Assembly: GCA_021790515.1 (NCBI GenBank)
Contig: JAJYHV010000049.1
Location: 1-64,000, forward strand
Source: Pseudomonadota bacterium
Lineage (GTDB): Bacteria; Pseudomonadota; Gammaproteobacteria; Burkholderiales; Sulfuriferulaceae
Direction: 5' to 3'
Length of the DNA stretch: 64,000 bases
Position numbers and translations under genes: made by a program. Positions 42,719 to 52,475 of the stretch are shown here, one piece after another (position 1 is the first letter of the stretch; the number at the start of each line of letters is the position of its first letter). A model generated the notes under the pieces. The model was given only the letters and a program-made list of their open reading frames with translations. It was not told the origin of the DNA and ran no database searches.

Positions 42719-43818
42719 TGACAGAATCACATGACAGTTTGACCCCGCACAACAATGTAGCCAAAGATAACCGTGCTGCACTACAACAGCAGGTAATGGA
42801 CGCAATCGATACGCGAACACCATTGAACATTTGCGGCAACAACACCAAATCTTTTCTGGGCCGCGCCTCGCAAGGGGAAACGCTGTCGCTTGCCGAGCAT
42901 CGTGGCATCATCGAATACGACCCGCGCGAATTGGTGCTTACCGCACGTACCGGCACCCCACTGACCGAGATAGAAGCCACACTGGCCGAAGCCGCTCAGA
43001 TGCTGGCGTTCGAGCCACCCCATTTCGGCGATGGCGCCACACTCGGCGGCACCATCGCCTGCGGACTCTCCGGCCCGCGCCGTCCCTATGCCGGTGCGGC
43101 GCGCGATGCCGTGCTGGGCTGTCAGATCATCAACGGCCGTGGCGAACACCTTCGCTTTGGCGGACAGGTAATGAAAAATGTCGCCGGTTACGATGTGTCA
43201 CGCCTGATGGTGGGCGCCTTCGGCACGTTGGGTGTGCTGCTTGAAGTCAGCCTGAAAGTGCTCCCTCGCCCTGCTGCCAGCCTCACACTGATACAAGAAT
43301 GTCCACAAAATGAAGCCATCCAGCGCATGAGCCATCTGCTGTCACAACCCGTTCCGGTGGATGCTGCCTGTTACCACGCCGGACACTGCTACCTCCGCAT
43401 CGCTGGCAGCGAACAGGCGGTGCGGCACGCGCAAAAACAACTGGGCGGCGAACCCCTCAAGGATTCCATCTCGTTCTGGCATTCGCTGCGCGAACATCAG
43501 CTGCATTTTTTTCTCAGTGACAAACCCTTGTATCGCGTGGTGGTCAAACCAGCCACACCAGCGCTGAATATTGCGGGAGAGTGGCTGCTGGACTGGGGCG
43601 GCGCGCAGCGCTGGCTGGCAAGCGATGAGCCGCAGGCTCTCATTCGCGAACAGGTGAGCGCAACAGGGGGGCACGTCACGCTGTTGCGTGCCGGCGCTCA
43701 GGCTGACGTGGTATTTACCCCACTATCCCCTGCGATGTTGCATCTTCATCAACGCCTGAAAAACAGTTTTGATCCCCATCGAATTTTCAATCCCGATCGC
43801 ATGTACGCAGGTCTTTAA
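42718..43818 (+). CDS. glcE: Glycolate oxidase subunit GlcE (FAD-binding)
   Basis: PPHFGDGATLGGTIACGLSGPRRPYAGAARDAVLGCQIINGRGEHLRFGGQVMKNVAGYDVSRL. Confidence 0.93.
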   Translation: MTESHDSLTPHNNVAKDNRAALQQQVMDAIDTRTPLNICGNNTKSFLGRASQGETLSLAEHRGIIEYDPRELVLTARTGTPLTEIEATLAEAAQMLAFEPPHFGDGATLGGTIACGLSGPRRPYAGAARDAVLGCQIINGRGEHLRFGGQVMKNVAGYDVSRLMVGAFGTLGVLLEVSLKVLPRPAASLTLIQECPQNEAIQRMSHLLSQPVPVDAACYHAGHCYLRIAGSEQAVRHAQKQLGGEPLKDSISFWHSLREHQLHFFLSDKPLYRVVVKPATPALNIAGEWLLDWGGAQRWLASDEPQALIREQVSATGGHVTLLRAGAQADVVFTPLSPAMLHLHQRLKNSFDPHRIFNPDRMYAGL

Positions 43819-43831
43819 AGGCGCTAAAATA

Positions 43832-45067
43832 ATGCAAACTGCTATCCCGCTCAGCCTTCTGCAACAACCGGAAATCGCCGAAGCCGATGCAATCTTGCGT
43901 AGCTGTGTGCACTGCGGTTTCTGCACCGCCACCTGCCCCACCTATCAGCTGCTGGGCTCCGAACTCGACAGCCCGCGTGGTCGCATCTACCTCATCAAGG
44001 AAATGCTGGAAGGCAATACTTCCGGAGAAAAAACCCGACTGCATCTGGATCGATGCCTCACCTGCCGTTCCTGTGAAACCACCTGCCCTTCTGGCGTGCA
44101 ATATGGCCGCCTGATCGAAATCGGCCGCAATGAAATTGAAAAGCACGCGCCACGCTCGTTATGGAGCAGACTGATTCGGCAAGCCATGTTGGCCATCATC
44201 CCTCACACCTCGCGCATGCGCCTCGCCCTGCTGCTAGGCAATCTCAGTCGCCCGCTACTACCCGCCTCATTGCGCCGCAAGCTGCCTCGTTCACGCACCG
44301 CCTTGCCACGTCCGCCGGAACGGCATCAGCGACGCATGCTGGTACTGGAGGGCTGCGTACAGCCGCTCGTCGCACCCTCCACCAACGCTGCCGCCGCACG
44401 CGTACTGGACAAACTCGGCATCAGCCTGCTCAGTGCCGCAACAGCCGGCTGTTGCGGCGCGATGCACCAGCATATGTCTGCCACTGAAAATGCTCGCGAC
44501 ATGATGCGTCGCAACATTGATGCCTGGTGGCCATACGTCGATGGCGGCATCGAGGCCATCGTAACGACCGCCAGCGGCTGCGGTGTCATGGTGAAAGAAT
44601 ACGGCCATGCACTGCAAAACGACCCGGCTTATGCGGCAAAGGCCGCACGCATTTCATCGCTGACACGCGACCTGAGCGAAATATTGCGCAACGAAGACTT
44701 CAGCCGGTTTGCAACAACCGGTAAAGGCAAACGCGTCGCCTGCCAGTCTTCCTGCACCTTACAGCATGGCCAAAAACTGGGCGGCGTGGTAGAAAGAATC
44801 CTGCAACAATGTGGCTACGTTCTGACCCCGGTCGCAGATAGCCATTTGTGTTGCGGGGCAGCAGGTACGTATACCCTGCTGCAACCCGTGCTATCGCAAC
44901 AGCTATTGCAAAACAAATTGAAAGCGCTTGAACAAGGCACGCCTGACGTGATTGTCACCAGCAACATTGGCTGCCAACTACATCTGGAAAGCGCGAGCAC
45001 AATTCCGGTAAGACACTGGATCGAGTTATTGGAAACATGGCTTGAGCCGGAGTTCGGGGATCAATAA
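43832..45067 (+). CDS. glcF: Glycolate oxidase iron-sulfur subunit GlcF
   Basis: CVHCGFCTATCPTYQLLGSELDSPRGRIYLIKEM; CLTCRSCETTCPSGVQYGRL; CCG motifs. Confidence 0.94.
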   Translation: MQTAIPLSLLQQPEIAEADAILRSCVHCGFCTATCPTYQLLGSELDSPRGRIYLIKEMLEGNTSGEKTRLHLDRCLTCRSCETTCPSGVQYGRLIEIGRNEIEKHAPRSLWSRLIRQAMLAIIPHTSRMRLALLLGNLSRPLLPASLRRKLPRSRTALPRPPERHQRRMLVLEGCVQPLVAPSTNAAAARVLDKLGISLLSAATAGCCGAMHQHMSATENARDMMRRNIDAWWPYVDGGIEAIVTTASGCGVMVKEYGHALQNDPAYAAKAARISSLTRDLSEILRNEDFSRFATTGKGKRVACQSSCTLQHGQKLGGVVERILQQCGYVLTPVADSHLCCGAAGTYTLLQPVLSQQLLQNKLKALEQGTPDVIVTSNIGCQLHLESASTIPVRHWIELLETWLEPEFGDQ

Positions 45068-45270
45068 CACAAGTGGCTCCGCCTGGTTGAACTGTTCAGT
45101 CCTGAACGCGCATTGTATCGTCTAACTGATTAATTTTAATGCAGAATAATTACCACACCGTCATAATGTGGCATAAACTTATTTATACATTATAATATCC
45201 TATTATATTTATATTACAACAACCGCCCCAATCCGGCATTCCGGGCAAATTCATACAAGGGAGAACAGTC

Positions 45271-46305
45271 ATGCGTCTCAACTTACCCGTCACCGACACA
45301 GAATATGCACTCAAAGAGGGCACGACCATTGTCTCCAAAACCGACCTGAATGGCCGCATCAGTTACGTCAACGACGGTTTCATCGAAGCCAGCGGCTATA
45401 GCGAAGAAGAACTGATCGGCAAACCGCACAATATGCTGCGCCATCCCGATATGCCGGCAGAAGCCTTTGCCGACATGTGGCAAACCATCGGCGCACGACA
45501 GGCGTGGACCGGTATGGTCAAAAACCGGCGCAAGAACGGTGATTACTACTGGGTGCTGGCCAATGTCACACCGCTCAGCAAAAAACCGCCGACCATCGGA
45601 TTTCTGTCCGTACGCACCAAACCCACGCGCGCGCAAATCCAGGAAGCCGACCGGATCTATCGTCTGTTTAAGGAAGGTCGCGCCCGCGGCCTGCATTTCT
45701 ATCAGGGCATGCTGATGCGTGAAGATTTGTTCGGCAGATTGGCCACCATACGTCGCATCCCGGTCGAACAACGCATCATGCTGACAGCCATCGCTGCGGC
45801 ACTGATGACTGCCGCCTTAGGCGGGCTTGGCTGGTGGCAAACCACACCTGCAGCCCAAGCCCTTGGCGTACAGCACTGGATGCCGATGGCGCTGGCCATC
45901 GTCGGCGGCATCGGCGCGTTACTGCTGGTACTATTCGGTTGGTTCATCTCCAGCACCATTCTCAAACCTCTCGACCGCGCTACCGAAGTCGCGCACGCCA
46001 TCGCCTGGGGCAATCTGGGACTGGAATTCGAGATGACGGAATTCGACGAAACCGCCCCGCTCATGCGCGCGCTAAACCAGATGAAAGCCAACCTGATGGC
46101 CGTGCTGACCGATGCCGACAATCAGGTCAAACGCATTGACACAATAGCACAAACCATTACACAGGCGGGCAACCAACTGGCTGCCGCCACTGCATCGGAT
46201 GGCGCTTCGAGTACCGAACAGCTTGCCGCCGCAACCAGCCAATTGCAGCGACAGACCAGCAAGCTTGGCCAGATCATGAGTGTATTCAAGCTGGATCAGA
46301 ACTAA
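45271..46305 (+). CDS. Aer-like PAS-TM-HAMP protein lacking the methyl-accepting signalling hairpin
   Basis: PAS (GRISYVNDGFIEASGYSEEELIGKPHNMLRHPDMP), two TM segments; ends with SVFKLDQN but lacks the conserved MCP tip. Confidence 0.85.
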   Translation: MRLNLPVTDTEYALKEGTTIVSKTDLNGRISYVNDGFIEASGYSEEELIGKPHNMLRHPDMPAEAFADMWQTIGARQAWTGMVKNRRKNGDYYWVLANVTPLSKKPPTIGFLSVRTKPTRAQIQEADRIYRLFKEGRARGLHFYQGMLMREDLFGRLATIRRIPVEQRIMLTAIAAALMTAALGGLGWWQTTPAAQALGVQHWMPMALAIVGGIGALLLVLFGWFISSTILKPLDRATEVAHAIAWGNLGLEFEMTEFDETAPLMRALNQMKANLMAVLTDADNQVKRIDTIAQTITQAGNQLAAATASDGASSTEQLAAATSQLQRQTSKLGQIMSVFKLDQN

Positions 46306-46370
46306 GGAAGCGCTGATTCATTCCTCCATGACCCGCTTTGCTTCTCATGGAGGAAGTTAATCAGCGGTTC
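46306..46370. repeat. MITE-like element, short form (copy 4)
   Basis: GGAAGCGCTGATTCATTCCTCCATGA...TCATGGAGGAAGTTAATCAGCGGTTC, near-complete hairpin. Confidence 0.8.
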
Positions 46371-46379
46371 TCAAACCCA

Positions 46380-47534
46380 TCACCAATTTTGGCCGTAACC
46401 CAGCAAACCCATCAAGCTACGCATCAGCAACATGGTCATATACGGTAAAATTCGCTGATACCATGGGCGGTTGCGCCAACCGTCTTCTTCAACCCATTTC
46501 CCGCCATTGTGTATGGTGCGTTGCAGCGCAGCAGACAGTTCTGCCGCAAACCGCGGGCTGTCAATCAACAGATTGGCCTCACGCGCCAGCAACAAACTGA
46601 ATGGGTCGATATTACTCGACCCGACTGTTGCCCAATGGCCGTCTATGACAGCCACTTTGGCGTGCAGAAACCCGCGATGAAACTCACAGATTTTTACGCC
46701 GGACGCCAACAAGCTGCCATACCAGGCTTGTGTCGCATACTGCAACAAACGATGATCCGGCTGCCATTGCAACAACAATATAACCTCCACACCGCGTTGC
46801 GCTGCCTCCATCAATGCACGGCGAAAACGCAGACCGGGCAAGAAATAGGCATTGGCGATCAGTACCGTTTGTGTTGCCGCAGCAATCGCAGACAAATAGG
46901 CTTCTTCTATGTCCCAGCGATAGCGCAGGTTATCACGTATGACATAAGCCGTTTTTTCTTCTCCGGTCCGCACGGCATCTGCCACTGTCGTTGCATGTTC
47001 TTCATGAGCGGCATATCCATGCACCCAGGCAACAAACATCCATAAGCGCCGCACGTCGTCCGCAATCTGTCTGACCACCTCACCCTGTACGCGCACCGCG
47101 TAATCATGGCGTGGCGGTCTGAATGCATTCATATCATCGATGATATTGATACCGCCAATAAACGCCAACCGGTTATCCACCACGACAACCTTGCGGTGCA
47201 TGCGCCGCAACCGGTAACGACGCAATGAAAAACGCGAGCGCTCCGGGTGAAATACCAGCCATTCTACCCCCGCCGCCTCCATCCCGCCCACCCAGTCAGG
47301 GCTTAAATGGCGCGTACCAAAACCGTCAACCATGACACGGACAGTCACGCCACGACGTGCGGCTGCCGCCAATGTCGTCGCTACTGCACGTCCGATTGTG
47401 TCCTCTGCAAAAATGTAGGTTTGCAGATAAACGATCTGCTCTGCTGCGTCAATGGCCGCCTGCAACGCCGGGAAATATGCGATTCCATTTTCCAGCAAAT
47501 CAACCTGATTATGCTGCGTCCAGATTTCTGTCAT
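46380..47534 (-). CDS. Phospholipase D-like cardiolipin synthase (ClsB-like)
   Basis: Two HKD motifs: MHRKVVVVDNRLAFIGGINI and LHAKVAVIDGHWATVGSSNIDPFS. Confidence 0.9.
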   Translation of the reverse strand: MTEIWTQHNQVDLLENGIAYFPALQAAIDAAEQIVYLQTYIFAEDTIGRAVATTLAAAARRGVTVRVMVDGFGTRHLSPDWVGGMEAAGVEWLVFHPERSRFSLRRYRLRRMHRKVVVVDNRLAFIGGINIIDDMNAFRPPRHDYAVRVQGEVVRQIADDVRRLWMFVAWVHGYAAHEEHATTVADAVRTGEEKTAYVIRDNLRYRWDIEEAYLSAIAAATQTVLIANAYFLPGLRFRRALMEAAQRGVEVILLLQWQPDHRLLQYATQAWYGSLLASGVKICEFHRGFLHAKVAVIDGHWATVGSSNIDPFSLLLAREANLLIDSPRFAAELSAALQRTIHNGGKWVEEDGWRNRPWYQRILPYMTMLLMRSLMGLLGYGQNW

Positions 47535-48283
47535 GACGTCATCAATGTCGCCGTTAACACAGCATGATCCGAGCGGCGCCGGCTACCATTCGCTCTCAAC
47601 ACCTGCGCATCCATTACCTGCCATCCACGCACATAAATCCTGTCCAGCGACAACAGCGGGAAATGCGCCGGAAAGCTTTTTGCGGTTTGTCCGTATACGC
47701 TCACGAACACTTCCTGCAATCCCGCAGCAGCAGCAAAATAGCGACCAGCATTGCCACGCCAATCATTAAAATCCCCGGCAACAATCAAACGGGCATCTGT
47801 CGGCACAGATTCCTGCACACGTTGCCGCAACATGACCAATTGACGACGACGGCTCTGTTCAAACAACGATAGATGCACGCACATCAAATGCACGGGTTCG
47901 ATCAGGTGTGGAACAACGATTTGCGCATGCAGCAAGCCGCGAGATTCAAACGCATGCGCGGAAATGTCCAGGTTTTCACTGGCCACGACAGGATAGCGCG
48001 ACAAAATGGCATTACCATGATGTCCGGCGCCATAGATTGCATTTTTCCCATACACATGGTTTTCCCACTCGTGTTCTGCCAGAAATTCATGCTGCGACAC
48101 GGGCGGCCAATTACGCCAGCGTTGCGCGTGTCCTGTATGCCTGCCCTGCACTTCCTGCAAAAACACAATATCCGCCTGCAAAGCCTGTAATTGGTCGCGC
48201 AATTCATGAATAACCATGTGCCGGTTGAAATACGAAAATCCTTTGTGGATATTATAACTCGCTATCCGCAATGATATTTTCAT
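47531..48283 (-). CDS. Endonuclease/exonuclease/phosphatase family protein (YbhP-like)
   Basis: RIASYNIHKGFS, DIVFLQEVQG, IVAGDFNDW, SDHAVLTATL. Confidence 0.9.
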   Translation of the reverse strand: MKISLRIASYNIHKGFSYFNRHMVIHELRDQLQALQADIVFLQEVQGRHTGHAQRWRNWPPVSQHEFLAEHEWENHVYGKNAIYGAGHHGNAILSRYPVVASENLDISAHAFESRGLLHAQIVVPHLIEPVHLMCVHLSLFEQSRRRQLVMLRQRVQESVPTDARLIVAGDFNDWRGNAGRYFAAAAGLQEVFVSVYGQTAKSFPAHFPLLSLDRIYVRGWQVMDAQVLRANGSRRRSDHAVLTATLMTS

Positions 48284-48321
48284 GGTAAATGGTCGGTGTT
48301 TGCCTGGTAATGTACTTGAAA

Positions 48322-49392
48322 TCAGCGCGCTGCCCGCCGCAACATCACGATGCCAACCAGCAAAAACACAAAAGTCGGCAGAGTGACGCTAAACCATGGC
48401 GCCCAATTATTGAGCAACCCCATATAGGCGAACAAGCGGTTAAACAAGTGGTACCCCAAACCAGCCATGATACCGGCAAACACCCGTGTACTGACCGATC
48501 CCGCGCGAGGCCGGTGCCAGGCAAAGGGCATTGCCAGCAATAACATCACCGGAGCGGCCAAAGGGTATACCAATTTGCTCCACAAGGCGATTTCATAACG
48601 TTGATCAGGTTGATGATTGGCGCGCAAGTGCAGAACATACGCCCACAAATCAGGCGCAGACATTTTTTCAGGCGCAATCAGCAAAACATTCATGATGGCT
48701 GGCGTCAAAACAGATTGCCATTGCCGGCTGGGCAAATGGACGACCTGAATGCCTGTAGTATTAAAATCCGTCTCGGCAATCTGGCGCAACAGCCAGACGT
48801 TATCATGCAAAAAATCACCCCGCGCTGCATTGACAATGCGCAACAAACGAAAGGCATCGTCAAACGTATAAATGTTGACGTCGCGCAGATTTCCATCCGC
48901 TGTAATTTCACGCACATTGATAAACTGATCGTGATCACGCACCCACACGCCAGAACGAAACGCCTGGGCGACAAGTTGATGCGTCGCCTTCAGTTTCATC
49001 TGTTCCGCATAGCGATCGGTCGCCGGTGCCACGACCTCGCCCAGAATCAGCGTCAATACCGTAAAAATCAACCCAATCCCCATCAAGTATACGGCAATAC
49101 GCTGCATGGACAATCCGGAAGCAAGCATGATGGTCAATTCAGAGTTGGTCACCATACGGGACAACGCCAGCAAACTGCCAATCAGCGCCGCAACCGGCAA
49201 CAAATCATACAGATGTCCCGGCACATTCAGTGTCACATACAACAGCACACGGGCAAAGCCATATCCTCCTTTACCCATGACATCGAGTTCGTTGATAAAA
49301 TCAAACAGGGCAAACAGAGCGGCCAGCGCAGCGAACACAAAAAAAGAAGCCGTTAATACTTCCCGCATCAGGTAAGTCACCAGAATCCGCAT
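48322..49392 (-). CDS. lptG: LPS export permease LptG
   Basis: YjgP/YjgQ fold; MRILVTYLMREVLTASFFVFAALAALFALFDFINEL. Confidence 0.9.
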   Translation of the reverse strand: MRILVTYLMREVLTASFFVFAALAALFALFDFINELDVMGKGGYGFARVLLYVTLNVPGHLYDLLPVAALIGSLLALSRMVTNSELTIMLASGLSMQRIAVYLMGIGLIFTVLTLILGEVVAPATDRYAEQMKLKATHQLVAQAFRSGVWVRDHDQFINVREITADGNLRDVNIYTFDDAFRLLRIVNAARGDFLHDNVWLLRQIAETDFNTTGIQVVHLPSRQWQSVLTPAIMNVLLIAPEKMSAPDLWAYVLHLRANHQPDQRYEIALWSKLVYPLAAPVMLLLAMPFAWHRPRAGSVSTRVFAGIMAGLGYHLFNRLFAYMGLLNNWAPWFSVTLPTFVFLLVGIVMLRRAAR

Positions 49393-50468
49393 CAACGCCA
49401 CCCCAATTGCCGCAACGTGGTGCGTTGCCAGAACATGAATACCGCCAAACCGAGCATCAGCACATGCAAACCCGCCAAACCCAGCAAAAAGGACAGATGC
49501 CCCTGCCAAACCCAAGACTGCATGATACCCAACAGATTATTGTAAATCACAAACACCAGCAGGCCGAGAATCAGCGTAAATGATCGTCCGGCGCGAGGGT
49601 TGACAAAACTCAAGGGTACTGCCAGTAAAGCCAGCACCAGCGCACTCAACGGAAATCCGGCGCGCCAGACGAACTCGGCCTGATTGATATTATTCGGGTG
49701 ACGCAACAGTTCCACCGTTGACGTTGCATTTGCACCATAATCGCGGTGCAGAATCACCGTCTGAGGTAAAATGTGCATCCAGTATTCGCCAAACTCAGAG
49801 ATCTTATAATCGGCCTGTCCGGCATTTCCCTCGTAACGGCGCCCGTTTTCCAGCACCAGATAACGCTCGCCATTCGCCAATTGCCGATGCACGCCGGTTT
49901 GGGCCACGGTAATCCCCAATGCGTGATTATCCACCGATTGCACGAATATATTCTTGATTTGCGACCCGTTCTCCGCCAGTGATTCGACAAAATACACACT
50001 GTCCGACTGCTTGGCTTCCGTAAACATACCCGGCGAAATTATCGACAATTCATCGCGCCGATTCAGCATTTGCCGAAAATCGTCCTTTTTACTCAGTGCC
50101 CATGGGATGACCGCAAAATCCAATACCGCAATCGTCAAGACAATGGGTAAGGCAAACACAAGAACCGGCCGTATCCAACGCCACAAACTGACGCCGGCGC
50201 CAGCCCAGATAGCCATTTCACTATCACGATATGCGCGCGCAAATACCGAAATAACCGCAATGAACAACGTCAATGACAGAATCAATGGTAAAAAATTGAA
50301 AACACCAAACCCCAGGAAGGCCAGCACGGCATCAATAGCCAATTCGCCATGTGCGGCATCACCCAGCAAGCGAATCAACAAGGTAGTCGTCGTAATGGTT
50401 AATAAAATCAGAAAGACGCCAACATAATTGAAAACCAGTTCACGCCACAACGCGCGCTCGTATAGCAT
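49392..50468 (-). CDS. lptF: LPS export permease LptF
   Basis: MLYERALWRELVFNYVGVFLILLTITTTTLLIRLLG; pairs with lptG, divergent to pepA. Confidence 0.92.
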   Translation of the reverse strand: MLYERALWRELVFNYVGVFLILLTITTTTLLIRLLGDAAHGELAIDAVLAFLGFGVFNFLPLILSLTLFIAVISVFARAYRDSEMAIWAGAGVSLWRWIRPVLVFALPIVLTIAVLDFAVIPWALSKKDDFRQMLNRRDELSIISPGMFTEAKQSDSVYFVESLAENGSQIKNIFVQSVDNHALGITVAQTGVHRQLANGERYLVLENGRRYEGNAGQADYKISEFGEYWMHILPQTVILHRDYGANATSTVELLRHPNNINQAEFVWRAGFPLSALVLALLAVPLSFVNPRAGRSFTLILGLLVFVIYNNLLGIMQSWVWQGHLSFLLGLAGLHVLMLGLAVFMFWQRTTLRQLGWR

Positions 50469-50554
50469 GACCAGACTTAAATTTTTGACATTTGACGAAA
50501 GACTGCAAATAATGCAGGGGTTATCTTCTTTTTCATTCGGACACTCGAGCCATC

Positions 50555-52045
50555 ATGGAACTCACCATCAAATACACCCCACTGGAAAAACAACGTGCTG
50601 CCTGCATTATCGTCGGCATTTACGAATCGCGCCAATTATCCGCCAGCGCACAGATTTTGAACAGCATCAGCGAAGGATATTTGGACAAAATCCTGTCCAC
50701 CGGCGACATGGATGGCCAAAAAGGCAGCACATTGCTCCTGCATCATGTACCTCGCATCACCAGCGAACGGGTATTGCTGGTCGGGTTGGGCAAAGCCGAG
50801 TCGCTCGATGGCAGAACATGGCTGACTGCCATGCAATCCGCCATTACTGCGCTTTTTGCCAGCGCGGCCAATACGGCTGCATTCTATTGTCTCGACGAGA
50901 CCGTCGCAGAGCACAGTAACGAATGGAAAATAGAACAATTGGCGCTTTTGCTGCGCGCACAAGCGTTCCAGCCCGGAAAACTGAAAAAGAAACCGGAAAC
51001 ACCGGCAAAAATTCCGAAAAAAATCAGTTTTGTCGTTGCCGAGAACGAATCATCAACCGCCAAAGCCACCCTTGATCTCGCTGTTGCCATTGCCAGCGGG
51101 ATGGAGCTTGCGAAAGATCTGGGCAATTTGCCCGGCAATATCTGCACGCCCGAGTATCTGGCTGGACAAGCAAAAAAACTTGCCAAAGAGTTTCAGCTCG
51201 ACTGCGAGATTCTCGAACGCAAAGACATGGAAAAACTTGGCATGAATGCCTTGTTGGCTGTCGCACAGGGCAGCAGCCAACCGCCAAAATTCATTCTGGT
51301 GCATTATCATGGCGGTAAATCCGCGCAAGCACCGATCGTACTGGTCGGTAAAGGCATTACGTTTGATGCGGGTGGCATTTCACTCAAACCCGCAGCCGAA
51401 ATGGACGAAATGAAATATGACATGGGCGGAGCGGCCAGCGTACTCGGTGCGTTACAAGCCTGTGCCACACTGAAATTACCCATCAACCTGACCATTGCCA
51501 TCCCCAGCTGCGAAAACCTGCCCGATGGCATGGCCGTCAAACCAGGCGACATCGTCACCACGATGTCTGGCCAGACAGTCGAAATTCTCAACACCGACGC
51601 AGAAGGCCGCCTGATTCTGTGCGATGCACTGACTTATGTCGAACGCTTCAAACCCGCAGTAGTCATTGATGTCGCCACTTTGACTGGCGCGTGTGTCATT
51701 GCACTGGGACACCATGCCACCGGTCTGTTCAGCAATCAGGAAGCATTATCTATCGAGCTGGAACAAGCCGGACTGGCAGCACACGATCGGGCATGGCCAT
51801 TACCGCTTTGGGACGACTACCAGAACCAGTTGGACAGCAATTTTGCCGACATCGGCAACATTGGTGGCCGACCGGCCGGTTCGATTACCGCTGCCTGCTT
51901 CCTGTCACGGTTTACCAAGGCATATACTTGGGCACACCTGGACATTGCAGGCACCGCCTGGAAATCCGGCAAAGAAAAAGGCAGCACCGGACGCCCCGTT
52001 CCCTTGCTCACCCACTTCCTCGCCAAACGCGCCAACAAAGTGTGA
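50555..52045 (+). CDS. pepA: Leucyl aminopeptidase
   Basis: VGKGITFDAGGISLKPAAEMDEMKYDMGGAASVLG; NTDAEGRLILCDAL. Confidence 0.95.
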   Translation: MELTIKYTPLEKQRAACIIVGIYESRQLSASAQILNSISEGYLDKILSTGDMDGQKGSTLLLHHVPRITSERVLLVGLGKAESLDGRTWLTAMQSAITALFASAANTAAFYCLDETVAEHSNEWKIEQLALLLRAQAFQPGKLKKKPETPAKIPKKISFVVAENESSTAKATLDLAVAIASGMELAKDLGNLPGNICTPEYLAGQAKKLAKEFQLDCEILERKDMEKLGMNALLAVAQGSSQPPKFILVHYHGGKSAQAPIVLVGKGITFDAGGISLKPAAEMDEMKYDMGGAASVLGALQACATLKLPINLTIAIPSCENLPDGMAVKPGDIVTTMSGQTVEILNTDAEGRLILCDALTYVERFKPAVVIDVATLTGACVIALGHHATGLFSNQEALSIELEQAGLAAHDRAWPLPLWDDYQNQLDSNFADIGNIGGRPAGSITAACFLSRFTKAYTWAHLDIAGTAWKSGKEKGSTGRPVPLLTHFLAKRANKV

Positions 52046-52052
52046 TCAAGGC

Positions 52053-52475
52053 ATGACAGAAGTTCATTTCTACTCTGGTGTCGCCAACCGGTTGGTCATG
52101 GCGCAGCGCGTGGCTCACAAAGCCTGGCAGCAAGCCAAGTGGGTCATCGTGTATGCGGAGGACACCGCACTGCTCGACGAACTGGATCATGACTGGTGGC
52201 AGTCCCCTGTCACCAGTTTCATGCCGCATGCGCGTGCCGGCATGGGACACGCGCACGCCACGCCCATCGTCCTCACCAATGCAGCAGAGGGTTTGCCACA
52301 CCATGATGTCCTCATCAACCTGTCTGCGGAAACACCCGGTTTCTTTAGCCGTTTCGACCGCTTGGTGGAAATCGTCAGTGTCAATCAGACAGACCGTCAA
52401 ACAGCGCGCCAGCGCTGGCGCTTTTATCAAGAACGCGGTTATGCGTTGCACAACCACAACATGGCAGAAACATGA
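52053..52475 (+). CDS. holC: DNA polymerase III subunit chi
   Basis: MTEVHFYSGVANRLVMAQRVAHKAWQQAKWVIVYAED; located between pepA and valS. Confidence 0.88.
   Translation: MTEVHFYSGVANRLVMAQRVAHKAWQQAKWVIVYAEDTALLDELDHDWWQSPVTSFMPHARAGMGHAHATPIVLTNAAEGLPHHDVLINLSAETPGFFSRFDRLVEIVSVNQTDRQTARQRWRFYQERGYALHNHNMAET

Noticed and set aside
45100-45270. AT-rich gap upstream of the Aer-like gene as an origin or mobile-element end
   Set aside because: No DnaA boxes, iterons or terminal repeats seen; best explained as a promoter region.
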